A stretch of 40,644 nt of DNA from Rhodothermales bacterium (GTDB lineage Bacteria; Bacteroidota; Rhodothermia; Rhodothermales; Bin80): positions 1-40,644 of the forward strand of contig JAJECV010000021.1 of assembly GCA_022821875.1 (NCBI GenBank), given 5' to 3'. Made by a program: the position numbers and the translations under genes. This document shows positions 8,379 through 16,170 of the stretch, one piece after another (the stretch's first letter is position 1; each line of letters opens with the position of its first letter). The notes under the pieces were generated by a model. The model saw nothing but the letters and a program-made list of their open reading frames with translations, had not been told where the DNA came from and did no database searches.

Positions 8379-9347
8379 ATGCCTCAATCTAATAGATATC
8401 ACGGACGATTTGCCCCGTCTCCGACGGGGCATCTGCATGTAGGCAGTGCTTGTACGGCGCTGGTTGCATGGTGCGCAGCCAGACAGGCAGATGGCTTATT
8501 TACACTGCGGATTGAAGATCTGGATACGCCGCGAACGATGCCAGGCATGAAGGAGTCTCAGATGGATGACCTCAGATGGCTGGGGCTTGACTGGGATGCA
8601 GGCCCGGATATTGGAGGGAGGCATGAACCCTACCTGCAGTCGCTGCGCCAGAAAGGTTATCAGTCTGCACTGGATAAGTTATATCATCAAAAGATGCTGT
8701 TCCCCTGCAGATTATCTCGGAGAGATCTTCAGACTCTGGCATCTGCACCACACGGAGATACAGCAGTGTACCCGCGTAGTCTTCGTCCGACCGGTTTAGA
8801 ACCCGGCTGGTACGAAAAAGCCAGTATAGATGCCTCCATTCGGCTAAAAGTGCCTAGTCATCGCATCCAGTTTTCCGATCAGATATGTGGGTTACAGGAA
8901 GAAGTCGTGGCGGCCACGGCTGGAGACTATGTTCTGCGGCGCAGGGATGGTGTCTTTTCGTATCAACTGGCGGTTGTCGTGGATGATCTGCATATGGGGA
9001 TTACGGAGGTGGTTCGGGGGCAGGACCTGCTCAGTTCAACGGCACGACAATTACTGTTAATTGATTTACTTGGTGGAACGCGCCCATCCTATGCGCACAG
9101 CCCGCTGGTCCTGAATGCAAAAGGGGAGAAGCTCTCGAAACGAGATGCACCGCTTTCGCTGGCGGCACTCCGGGGAGCCGGTGTAGCCAGTCAATATTTG
9201 GTAGGATATCTTGCATGGGCGCTTGGGCTGCTGCCCGATGTACGTCCGCTGACTCCCGTAGAACTGGTGAAGTATTTTGATTGGGGCCGCATGAGAGGAA
9301 TTCCATCCTTTGTGCTGCCGGGAAATTTGGCAGAAGTGCTTAAATGA
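8379..9347 (+). CDS. gluQ: Glutamyl-Q tRNA(Asp) synthetase
   Basis: The product is 322 residues from the Met at 8379. It is a truncated GluRS-like enzyme that attaches glutamate to queuosine in the anticodon loop of tRNA(Asp). The Rossmann core starts Arg-Phe-Ala-Pro-Ser-Pro-Thr-Gly, with the HIGH-like His-Leu-His-Val-Gly at about 18-22 and the KMSKS-like Lys-Leu-Ser-Lys-Arg at 251-255. The anticodon-binding domain of true GluRS is absent, as in this family. The zinc-knuckle region is degenerate: Cys110 is kept, but the positions expected to be Cys two residues later and after Tyr131 are Leu112 and Leu135. The start was chosen because homology begins there; alternatives at 8313 or 8223 exist. 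Confidence 0.9.
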   Translation: MPQSNRYHGRFAPSPTGHLHVGSACTALVAWCAARQADGLFTLRIEDLDTPRTMPGMKESQMDDLRWLGLDWDAGPDIGGRHEPYLQSLRQKGYQSALDKLYHQKMLFPCRLSRRDLQTLASAPHGDTAVYPRSLRPTGLEPGWYEKASIDASIRLKVPSHRIQFSDQICGLQEEVVAATAGDYVLRRRDGVFSYQLAVVVDDLHMGITEVVRGQDLLSSTARQLLLIDLLGGTRPSYAHSPLVLNAKGEKLSKRDAPLSLAALRGAGVASQYLVGYLAWALGLLPDVRPLTPVELVKYFDWGRMRGIPSFVLPGNLAEVLK

Positions 9348-9527
9348 AACGTTAGCAGCCAGTAGAGAAAGCCCTTTTTTGGAAACCGTGATGACGGAAC
9401 CGCGAATTTTCCGGGCGATCTTCTTTTGGGCCCATTTGAGCACAAAACATTGTCACTGGACAGGCGGATGATGACAACTAAAAATGGATTTCGTCCACAG
9501 GGGGATTTTTTGGTTTAATCAATTTGT

Positions 9528-10667
9528 CTATCTGACCTCAATATTCTGTCCACTTGCAATATCTAACTCTTCCTCTGTATACTCAATGGCCCGAAGATCG
9601 CCATTCTTCCCCTCCAGACGTATCAGGGCGCAATTCGGTCCTTCAATTTCGTTGGCAGCACTTGCAAATGCTCTAATGCAATCAAAGCTGTGAGTTGTAG
9701 CCAGAACCTGAACGTTATACTCCTTTGCAGCATTCAATACCATGCTCCAAAAATTCTGTTGAACGGAATAATGAATTCCATTTTCTACTTCGTCAATGAC
9801 CAGAAAACCATCATGGCTAACCGCCAATGCAAGGCCGGTTGCGAATAAGCGACGAATACCATCACCAAGGCTCTTTAGCGGAACAGGTTGCACATGGTCA
9901 CGCAGCTTGACGGTAATCCGACGACCAAATCTGCGAAACTGGGTGCTATCTTCGATCACTGCGACACGATCTATCTTTTGCCCGGTTAGATTTATAGCCT
10001 TTAATACAAGGTCTTCTTGTGGAGTGAGTGCAATCTTATCCCAATAACCTGCTAACGTAGGATTATCTAGAAGGCCGGGGCCCAGTGATTCGCAGTTTAT
10101 AGGACTAGGCATATCCTTTGCACTAAGCCTTGTTCGTCGTAACGCCCGGGGTATGGGAGTAGGTAGATCGGCCCCTCTCAGACCGGGTATTTCGGTGAGC
10201 CACGGGAGTACAAATGCCGCGTTACGATATCCAACTCTCAGGGCTTGACTAGCCTCGAGATGAAATCTGGAGAACAGTTCCTGCTGCGGCTCGGGTAAAT
10301 CATTTATGCCAACCGTCTCAATACGGAGACAATCTTGGCTGGAAGCCGGGCCGACAGATGCTTTTTTATGATGCGTGGCATTTCTTCCGAAGAACAGAGT
10401 TCCGTAATCTGGAAATAGAAGACGGTCTTGATCTTCATCGAGAGCTTCCATACATTCTTCTCTGGAGTGAAGTAACTCTCGGAACATATCATGATGCCCG
10501 CGAGATGCGAATACACGGACTGCCTCCAGAACAGTCGTCTTACCGACACCATTTAGGCCGGCAATGAGGGTAACACGCCCTAAATTTCTAATTGTAAGAT
10601 GGCCGATCCCCCGAAAATTTTTAATTAATAAATCAGGGAGATGCAACCTGCTGCTATCCATACTCAA
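9528..10667 (-). CDS. AAA/ABC-type ATPase (OLD/RecF-like, no TOPRIM)
   Basis: The product is a 379-residue ATPase of the AAA_15/AAA_21 type. The N-terminus has a typical Leu-x-Ile-Lys-Asn-Phe-Arg-Gly-Ile strand. Walker A is Gly-Leu-Asn-Gly-Val-Gly-Lys-Thr (37-44), an ABC-like signature Ser-Leu-Gly-Asp-Gly is at 266-270, Walker B is Phe-Leu-Val-Ile-Asp-Glu (288-293), and a switch His lies in Ala-Thr-Thr-His-Ser (323-327). The region 50-260 between the motifs is variable and unrecognised. The C-terminus stops soon after the ATPase core, so there is no fused TOPRIM nuclease. Related proteins occur in phage-defence and DNA-repair loci, often with a nuclease partner, but none adjoins it. The function is unassigned. 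Confidence 0.82.
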   Translation of the reverse strand: MSMDSSRLHLPDLLIKNFRGIGHLTIRNLGRVTLIAGLNGVGKTTVLEAVRVFASRGHHDMFRELLHSREECMEALDEDQDRLLFPDYGTLFFGRNATHHKKASVGPASSQDCLRIETVGINDLPEPQQELFSRFHLEASQALRVGYRNAAFVLPWLTEIPGLRGADLPTPIPRALRRTRLSAKDMPSPINCESLGPGLLDNPTLAGYWDKIALTPQEDLVLKAINLTGQKIDRVAVIEDSTQFRRFGRRITVKLRDHVQPVPLKSLGDGIRRLFATGLALAVSHDGFLVIDEVENGIHYSVQQNFWSMVLNAAKEYNVQVLATTHSFDCIRAFASAANEIEGPNCALIRLEGKNGDLRAIEYTEEELDIASGQNIEVR

Positions 10668-11013
10668 TATGATGGTTCTAATGACTGTGACCGATAACAG
10701 CGGTCAGCCTAAGCGTTTTCGGTGCAAAATATAGACACTTAAAGCCACCTCAAATCCTGTATATCCGTTAAGAACCAATGTTGTTCCCTCTGGTCGAATG
10801 AGAAAAGACATGATCGGCAATGTACGAACCCTGATCACCAAAAGGGGATGCCCCTGTTTTTTGGAATGATCCAATATTTGCAGTATGGCGTTTGACAGAT
10901 GTTTATGCTACCTTTTCGCCGGGAGAAGCGTCTACATATATGATTCCCTTTGGCTATAAATCACGCGTCAGCATTCATAATGTAGACTGCTGCGTTGCGG
11001 CCTCATATTCAAG
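10668..11013. other. Divergent intergenic region with short GC hairpin
   Basis: This 346-bp stretch lies between the divergent ATPase and TolC genes and holds no convincing gene. A small hairpin (10843-10847 with 10851-10855, 5 bp, three-base loop) is followed on the plus strand by a T-rich tract (10857-10862). It resembles a weak intrinsic terminator or leader attenuator ahead of the tolC-like gene. A TTGACA hexamer lies at 10892-10897, but no good -10 is found 17 bp downstream. Confidence 0.35.
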
Positions 11014-12405
11014 ATGATCCATAAAATTGGAATGGTATGTGTGTGCGGTCTGGTCGTGGCCGGTGTCGCAGCTCAGACTCCATCAGATACATTACGGATA
11101 GACCTCAAGACCGTTCTTGAAGAGACCGCTCAGGTCAGCCCGGATATCCGGGCCGCCCTGTTTGAGGTACGCCGGGCCGATGCACGCCATGCACTGGCAC
11201 GAAGCAGCCGCGTCCTTCCGGATGCCAGTGCATCCAGTGCCCTGGCCGTCGTGCCGGGAATTGAAAATCCCAATGGAACCCCCAATGATGAGTTGTACCT
11301 GGATCCCGCAGTTCGAAATGACTACAGTAATCTTCGCCCCTTTGCGCAGGCAGAGGTGTCGTTCGTGCAACCCATCTACACATGGGGAGCGTTAGGGGGG
11401 GCGATAGAGGCCGCTTCCGCCGGTGCAGTTCTTGAAGATGCCCGGGCACAGGAGACGATCATGCGTGCATCATTGCGTGCGGCAGGACTCTATTACAATG
11501 TTCTGCTTACCAATGAACTGCAACGGCTCGCTGATCGGGCAGGAGATGTCGTTAAGATGGCCATGGATGAGATTGACCGCCTGCTTCAGGAAGGAGACCC
11601 GGATGTTGATGATGCGGACCGCTATGAGGTGCTCATTACAGAGCAGGAGTATCAGCGGCGCATTGTGGAGGTTAACCAGCAGCGCCAGAGTGCTCACGCT
11701 GCACTGCGCCGCCAGTTGATGGCTGCCGATTCTATCCGCATAGTTCCGGTGCAGGATGCCCTTGAACCCCTGACATTCGTTCTGGAGAGTCTGGAGTTTT
11801 ATCAGCAGAAGGCACTCAGACATCGCCCGGAAATCCTTCAGGCAACGGCGGGACTGGCCGCAACCGATGCACTCATCCGTGTTAAGAAAGCAGACTATTA
11901 TCCGCAAACTGCATTTGGGTTAACCCTGAGCGTCAGCGGTGCATCCAACCGGTTTCGACAACCCAATCCATATATCAGTGATGGATTTCGGCGAACAAGT
12001 GCCCGGACAGGGTTTGGTTTGCTCCAGAAATTGAATTTCAAACAGACCCGGGCACGGGTTGCGGAGGCGGAGGCCCAGCACAATGCCGTGCAGTATCTGG
12101 CCATTGCAGCGGAACAGGGGATCCTTGCCGAACTGGAACAGTCATGGCGAAAAGTGATCATTCAGGAGGCGGCACTAGCGGCCATGGACAGCTCCCTGGC
12201 AGTCAGCAAGGAATGGCTTCGTGTCGAACAGATCAATTTTGATCTGGATCTGGGAGATACCGAAAATCTGGTGAAAGCGGTACAGGCCAACCTAACACTG
12301 GAAGCCGAGTACTATGAAGCCGTCAGCCGCTACAATATGGCCATCCTGAAACTTCTGGCAGATGCCGGTCTGCTTACGCGTGAAATGGATTCATTTTTTG
12401 AATAA
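11014..12405 (+). CDS. TolC family outer membrane efflux protein
   Basis: The product is a 463-residue protein with an N-terminal signal peptide (about 1-20, ending Val-Ala-Ala-Gln). Two outer-membrane-efflux repeats follow. Each has long amphipathic helices rich in Ala, Glu, Gln and Leu and a short strand segment: the Phe-Val-Gln-Pro-Ile-Tyr-Thr-Trp-Gly-Ala region near 118-128 and its counterpart near 305-340. TolC proteins trimerise into an outer-membrane channel with a periplasmic tunnel and export drugs, proteins or other substrates with an inner-membrane pump. The pump genes are not in this window. An mlaC-like gene follows after 7 bp, so the two are probably co-transcribed. Confidence 0.9.
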   Translation: MIHKIGMVCVCGLVVAGVAAQTPSDTLRIDLKTVLEETAQVSPDIRAALFEVRRADARHALARSSRVLPDASASSALAVVPGIENPNGTPNDELYLDPAVRNDYSNLRPFAQAEVSFVQPIYTWGALGGAIEAASAGAVLEDARAQETIMRASLRAAGLYYNVLLTNELQRLADRAGDVVKMAMDEIDRLLQEGDPDVDDADRYEVLITEQEYQRRIVEVNQQRQSAHAALRRQLMAADSIRIVPVQDALEPLTFVLESLEFYQQKALRHRPEILQATAGLAATDALIRVKKADYYPQTAFGLTLSVSGASNRFRQPNPYISDGFRRTSARTGFGLLQKLNFKQTRARVAEAEAQHNAVQYLAIAAEQGILAELEQSWRKVIIQEAALAAMDSSLAVSKEWLRVEQINFDLDLGDTENLVKAVQANLTLEAEYYEAVSRYNMAILKLLADAGLLTREMDSFFE

Positions 12406-12412
12406 CAGTACA

Positions 12413-12997
12413 ATGAAATCAAATTTTCTATTGATATTGGTTGCCCTGATACTTTGGACACCTCTGGTTGTGGCACAGGATGCAGAGTCAGAGGTCCGTG
12501 CATTCGTCACGCAGCGTGACAAGGAGATCAAGGCCGCAATTCGCGGGATGAAGGAGGATCCGGCCATGCGGGAGGTTGCACGCTCGCTGATCAATGATCA
12601 GATTGACTTTGAAGAGATGGGGAGGCGTTCGCTTGGTCGCTACTACGAGGATCTCTCATCGGAGCAGCGTCAGGATTTTATTGCAGTTTTTGGCGAGATT
12701 GTGCGTTCGCAGTCATTGGGGGACCTGTCTGTTTATGAGGCCCCGGTCACCATCAGGTCTGTGGAAGTTCGTGATAATAAGGCATCTGTGAGTACCATTG
12801 CGGAGATACGGGAGGCCGATGTAGATGTGCTGTACCGGTTGCACCGAAAGGATGATACGTGGTGGCTGTATGACATCATCATTGACGATGTCGGGACCGT
12901 AGAGGGCTATTCCATTTCGTTTCAGACGTATGTGCGTAAGCGCGGCTTTGATGCGTTCATGAAAAGTCTGCGCAAAAAACTTGCAGCGGCAGAATAG
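12413..12997 (+). CDS. MlaC/Ttg2D-like periplasmic phospholipid-binding protein
   Basis: The product is 194 residues with a signal peptide (about 1-21, ending Val-Val-Ala-Gln). The body matches the MlaC fold family: an Asp-Phe-Glu-Glu-Met-Gly-Arg-Arg-Ser-Leu-Gly-Arg-Tyr segment, a Gln-Arg-Gln-Asp-Phe helix and a late Trp-Trp-Leu-Tyr-Asp-Ile-Ile-Ile-Asp-Asp-Val strand region. MlaC shuttles phospholipids between outer- and inner-membrane Mla complexes; mlaE, mlaF and mlaD are not in the window. I chose the Met at 12413 because it directly begins the signal peptide, although the frame is open from 12362 inside tolC. Its last ~32 bases belong to the unit repeated downstream. Confidence 0.85.
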   Translation: MKSNFLLILVALILWTPLVVAQDAESEVRAFVTQRDKEIKAAIRGMKEDPAMREVARSLINDQIDFEEMGRRSLGRYYEDLSSEQRQDFIAVFGEIVRSQSLGDLSVYEAPVTIRSVEVRDNKASVSTIAEIREADVDVLYRLHRKDDTWWLYDIIIDDVGTVEGYSISFQTYVRKRGFDAFMKSLRKKLAAAE

Positions 12998-13167
12998 CAC
13001 AGTGTCGTGGAGCGCCGTGAAAAGGAGTGTGGGTGGAGGGGAAGATCGACCGCAGGTAGCAGGCTTGCCATGTCATGATACATGGCAGTGGAGACGGAGA
13101 ATGGCAAGGGGATCTGTAGCAGACCTGGAACCAAAATTATAAAAGCACATATACGTGTTTCCTCCAC

Positions 13168-13563
13168 ATGCTTTCAGATCATATGATCAATACGCTTTCG
13201 ATTGCCCGCAGGCTCTCCGAATCGGGGATTGACAAGAAACAGGCCGAGGTATATGCCGAAGTCATCGTAGATGCCGTTGCTGATGCGTTTGCGCAACAGG
13301 GCAAGGACATTGCAACCAAGGAGTTTGTGTATAATCAGATCAACATTGTACGTGGTGAGATAAAAGATCTTCGCGTCGACATGAACACCGAAACAGATGC
13401 TTTACGTGTTGAGATAGAGTCTGTCCGCGTTGAATTAAGCAACCTGCGCGGTGAGATGAATGCTACCGAAACCCGGATTATACGCTGGATCATTGGAGTA
13501 GGAATTGCGCTTGGAGGCATTGGGGTGGCCGGGGTCAGTATGCTGGTGAGCGTTTTAATGTAG
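13168..13563 (+). CDS. Small coiled-coil membrane protein, copy 1 (DUF1640/CCDC90-like)
   Basis: The product is 131 residues. The N-terminal third (Asn-Thr-Leu-Ser-Ile-Ala-Arg-Arg-Leu, then Gln-Ala-Glu-Val-Tyr-Ala-Glu) is helical. A coiled coil runs from about 55 to 100, with one copy of the heptad Glu-Ile-Glu-Ser-Val-Arg-Val (codons 82-88). A single transmembrane helix (about 103-130) ends the protein. This layout resembles the bacterial DUF1640 family, which is related to the mitochondrial CCDC90/MCUR1 proteins; the bacterial function is not known. It is the first of three tandem paralogs. It lies 170 bp after mlaC, inside the repeated unit. Confidence 0.82.
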   Translation: MLSDHMINTLSIARRLSESGIDKKQAEVYAEVIVDAVADAFAQQGKDIATKEFVYNQINIVRGEIKDLRVDMNTETDALRVEIESVRVELSNLRGEMNATETRIIRWIIGVGIALGGIGVAGVSMLVSVLM

Positions 13564-13820
13564 AGAGAAGCAAACTATTATATGTGATAGTGGGATTTTG
13601 CAGGGGGATGTTTATGTTTGGGGTCTGTGCAAAAAACTTGCAGGGGCAGGATAGCCACAGTGTCGCGGAGTGCCGTGACAAGGAATGTGGGTAAAGGGGA
13701 AGCAACTGAAGGGAGCAGGGTTGCCATGTCATGATACAGGGCAGTGGAGATGGAGAATGGCAAGGGGATCTGCAGCAGACCTGGAACCAAAATTATAAAA
13801 GCACATATACGTACATTCAC

Positions 13821-14195
13821 ATGCTTTCAAATCATAGGATCAATACGCTCTCGATTGCCCGCAGGCTCTCCGAATCGGGGATTGACAGGAAACAGGCCGA
13901 GGTATATGCCGAGGCCATTGTAGATGCCGTTGCCGATGCGTTTTCGCAACAGGGCAAGGACCTTGCAACCAAGGATTTTGTGTATAATCAGATCAACATT
14001 GTACGCGGTGAAATAAAAGATCTGAGAGCCGATGTGAACACCGAAATAGGGATTGTTCGCGTTGAATTGAGCAACCTGCGCGGTGAGATGAATGCTACCG
14101 AAACCCGGATTATACGCTGGATCATTGGAGTAGGGATTGCGCTCGGGGGCACTGTGGCTGCCGGGATCAGTATACTGGTGAGCGTTTTAATGTAG
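13821..14195 (+). CDS. Small coiled-coil membrane protein, copy 2
   Basis: The product is 124 residues from the Met at 13821, which aligns with the starts of the other two copies. The frame is open upstream to 13731, but that part corresponds to the noncoding leader of the repeat. It is nearly identical to copy 1, but the linker has no Glu-Ile-Glu-Ser-Val-Arg-Val heptad, which makes it exactly seven residues shorter. The C-terminal transmembrane helix is kept. All three copies keep open frames, which suggests they are expressed or duplicated very recently. Confidence 0.82.
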   Translation: MLSNHRINTLSIARRLSESGIDRKQAEVYAEAIVDAVADAFSQQGKDLATKDFVYNQINIVRGEIKDLRADVNTEIGIVRVELSNLRGEMNATETRIIRWIIGVGIALGGTVAAGISILVSVLM

Positions 14196-14452
14196 CGGGA
14201 AGCAAGCTATTATGTGTGATCGTGGGATTTTGCAGGGGGATGCTTATGTTTAGGTCTGTGCAAAAAACTTGCAGCGGCGGAATAGCACAGTGCCGCGGAG
14301 CGCCGTGACAGGGAGTGTGGGCAGAGGGGAAGATCAACCGCAGGCAGGCAACAGGGTTGCCATGTCATGATACAGGGCAGTGGAGACGGAGAATGAAAAG
14401 GGGATCTGCAGCAGACTTGGAACCAAAATTATAAAAGCACATATACATTCGC

Positions 14453-14890
14453 ATGCTTTCAAATCATAGGATCAATACGCTCTCAATTGCCCGCAGGCTC
14501 TCCGAATCGGGGATTGACAGGAAACAGGCCGAGGTATATGCCGAAGCCATCGTGGATGCCGTTGCCGATGCGTTTTCGCAACAGGGTAAGGACCCTGCAA
14601 CCAAGGATTTTGTGTATAATCAGATTAACATTGTACGCGGTGAAATAAAAGATCTGAGAGCCGATGTGAACACCGAAACAGGTGCTTTACGTGTCGAGAT
14701 AGAGTCTGTCCGCGGTGAGATCGAATCTGTCCGCGTTGAGATCGAATCTGTCCGCGTTGAATTAAGTGACTTGCGCGGTGAGATGAATGCTACCGAAACC
14801 CGGATTATACGCTGGATCGTTGGAGTGGGGATTGCACTCGGGGGCATTTTGGTCGCCGGGATCAGTGCTCTGGTGAGCGTTTTAGTGTAG
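14453..14890 (+). CDS. Small coiled-coil membrane protein, copy 3
   Basis: The product is 145 residues, the longest copy. The coiled coil carries three consecutive heptads Glu-Ile-Glu-Ser-Val-Arg-(Gly/Val) at codons 82-102, against one in copy 1 and none in copy 2. This gives exactly 14 and 21 extra residues. The N-terminal helical region and the C-terminal transmembrane helix match the other copies. The sequence after the stop codon is unrelated to the tails of units 1 and 2, so this is the distal boundary of the amplified segment. Confidence 0.82.
   Translation: MLSNHRINTLSIARRLSESGIDRKQAEVYAEAIVDAVADAFSQQGKDPATKDFVYNQINIVRGEIKDLRADVNTETGALRVEIESVRGEIESVRVEIESVRVELSDLRGEMNATETRIIRWIVGVGIALGGILVAGISALVSVLV
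14696..14758 (+). repeat. Three tandem 21-bp heptad-encoding repeats
   Basis: Three in-frame 21-bp units lie at 14696-14716, 14717-14737 and 14738-14758, the last two identical. Each encodes one coiled-coil heptad. The single equivalent unit in copy 1 is at 13411-13431. Replication slippage would lengthen or shorten the coiled coil without breaking the frame. Confidence 0.9.
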
Positions 14891-15213
14891 AGAAAAAAGT
14901 CACTGCCTTTTCGTCCGAAAAGTCCATTCCGTATCCATTCTGGAAGCGGACTTCCCGGTACAGAGGTATTCCCAATATCTGAGATATCCCGTGCTTGCTT
15001 ATTGTGTGTGACTGGGTTTGGGTCATTTTAAGCGGTTAATTTCGGGTTTGCATGCCTCGTTACCGGTTTTCCTGGATCCGAAAATGGTCATTCTCCATTC
15101 GCTGGATACCTTGTTTATTGCGCAACCTCATTCAGTGGAACAACAATTCATCCCAAAAACTGACCAATAGCGCAGGCAGGCGTATCTTAGGGCAGATTTA
15201 ATCCTATTTCTTT
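14891..15213 (+). other. Intergenic region with candidate promoter for the glycosyltransferase
   Basis: No gene was seen in these 323 bases. A small hairpin (14907-14912 with 14917-14922) follows the copy 3 stop but has no T tract. A TTTG at 15017-15020 and a TAATTTCG at 15037-15044 resemble the Bacteroidota -33 and TAnnTTTG elements, with a 16-bp gap, at the short edge of known spacing. Confidence 0.3.
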
Positions 15214-16170
15214 GTGACAACAGAAGGATACGTTCTGCATACCTACGGGAAGGAGGCGTATTTGCGGCATGCAATTGCTTCGGTTACGACCCTCCGCCGC
15301 TATGACAATGTGCGCCCCGTAGCGCTCTATTGCACAGACGCACATACTGAACTTCTTCGGCGTAATGGTCTGACGGACATCTTCACGCTTGTGAAGAAAC
15401 TGCCGGACAGAAATTGCTCCATCAACGGATTTAAGCATCATCTCCACGAATTCAAGCCGTGGGAGCGCAGTCTCTATGTGGACAGTGACATGATCTGGTG
15501 CCGGAATCCTGACTCCCTCTGGACCCAACTCTCGGTCTATCCCTTTACTGCGACTGGACTTGAGCGGGCCGATTTTTATTTTGGCGGTCCCAAGAATGCC
15601 GGTGTCATTCTGGAGTTTTTTCGCAACCGCCGCCGGCGTACACTGAAGCGTTTCGGATTGACGCATCTGCCTCGCGTACAGGCGGGCATGATGTATGCGG
15701 CAGACACAAAAGTCACGCAGTCCGTATGTGCATCGGCAGCGGAGTTTCATACGCGTGCCTCGGAAACGCATTTCCGTACAAGGCTCCTGGAAGGACGTAC
15801 AGAAGAGTCCTGCGAATGGAGTCTGGCGATGGCGATGAGTCGTATGGGACTCCCCGTCTATCATTGGTATCAGGGGGCAAACAGTCCTCAACTGGATTAT
15901 ATTCGGGGCATGACCGAGCACACAGATACATTTGAGCGGATCCTGTGTGACTATTATACGGATCGCTTTATTTATGAAATCCGGGGGATCAAGAATCCCC
16001 GGATTCGAACATTCTGTATGCGACTGGCCACGACGGTGCTCCGAAAACATGACCGGCTGAAGGTGACCCCGTTTGTTTTGCATTTTGGCTGGTTTCACGC
16101 AAAGCAGCCGTTCTATGATTTTGCAGATTGCGTGTGGGCGGAACTGACGGGCTCGGCAGCTACGCCCTGA
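15214..16170 (+). CDS. Putative nucleotide-sugar glycosyltransferase
   Basis: The product is 318 residues from a GTG start at 15214, the only start after the in-frame stop at 15199. The sequence has a GT-A fold layout: an N-terminal strand followed by Thr-Tyr-Gly-Lys-x-Tyr-Leu, a second strand (Val-Ala-Leu-Tyr-Cys-Thr-Asp), and a DxD-type metal and sugar-nucleotide site Tyr-Val-Asp-Ser-Asp-Met at about 88-93. The C-terminal half has a Glu-Glu-Ser-Cys-Glu-Trp-Ser segment and a Phe-Gly-Trp-Phe-His stretch. There is no signal peptide, so it is likely cytoplasmic. Donor and acceptor are unknown. Its 3' end overlaps the convergent gene by 11 bp. Confidence 0.68.
   Translation: MTTEGYVLHTYGKEAYLRHAIASVTTLRRYDNVRPVALYCTDAHTELLRRNGLTDIFTLVKKLPDRNCSINGFKHHLHEFKPWERSLYVDSDMIWCRNPDSLWTQLSVYPFTATGLERADFYFGGPKNAGVILEFFRNRRRRTLKRFGLTHLPRVQAGMMYAADTKVTQSVCASAAEFHTRASETHFRTRLLEGRTEESCEWSLAMAMSRMGLPVYHWYQGANSPQLDYIRGMTEHTDTFERILCDYYTDRFIYEIRGIKNPRIRTFCMRLATTVLRKHDRLKVTPFVLHFGWFHAKQPFYDFADCVWAELTGSAATP

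Larger units (their letters stand above)
12966..14890 (+). repeat. Tandem segmental triplication (units of about 630-660 bp)
   Basis: Three consecutive near-identical units begin at 12966, 13623 and 14254. Each starts with the same ~35 bases that in unit 1 encode the C-terminus of the MlaC-like protein. Each continues with a ~170-bp noncoding leader, including a partly self-complementary block (perfect at 13067-13086) and a TATAAA at 13138, 13794 and 14430, and then carries a coiled-coil gene. Units 1 and 2 also share a ~58-bp tail after the stop codon. Unit 3 diverges right after its stop. Conservation of the noncoding part argues for recent duplication. Confidence 0.92.

Noticed and set aside
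10843-10862. Hairpin plus T run as a true intrinsic terminator
   Set aside because: The stem is only 5 bp with a three-base loop and there is no plus-strand gene upstream to terminate. It is kept only as a note in the intergenic region.
11014-12997. Complete Mla lipid transport or RND efflux operon
   Set aside because: Only the TolC-like and MlaC-like genes are present. No permease, ATPase, MCE-domain or adaptor gene follows in the window.
12966-14890. Three repeated units as a CRISPR array or IS element
   Set aside because: The units are over 600 bp, each with a complete gene, and there are no spacers, transposase or terminal inverted repeats.
15990-16020. T-arm-like GGATTCGAAC resembling a minus-strand tRNA
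   Set aside because: It lies inside a well-supported coding region and no acceptor or anticodon stems pair around it.
15187-16098. Long minus-strand open frame of 303 codons opposite the glycosyltransferase
   Set aside because: Its sequence is rich in His, Cys, Arg and Pro without domain patterns, while the plus-strand frame has a DxD motif and GT-A layout. It is a shadow frame.
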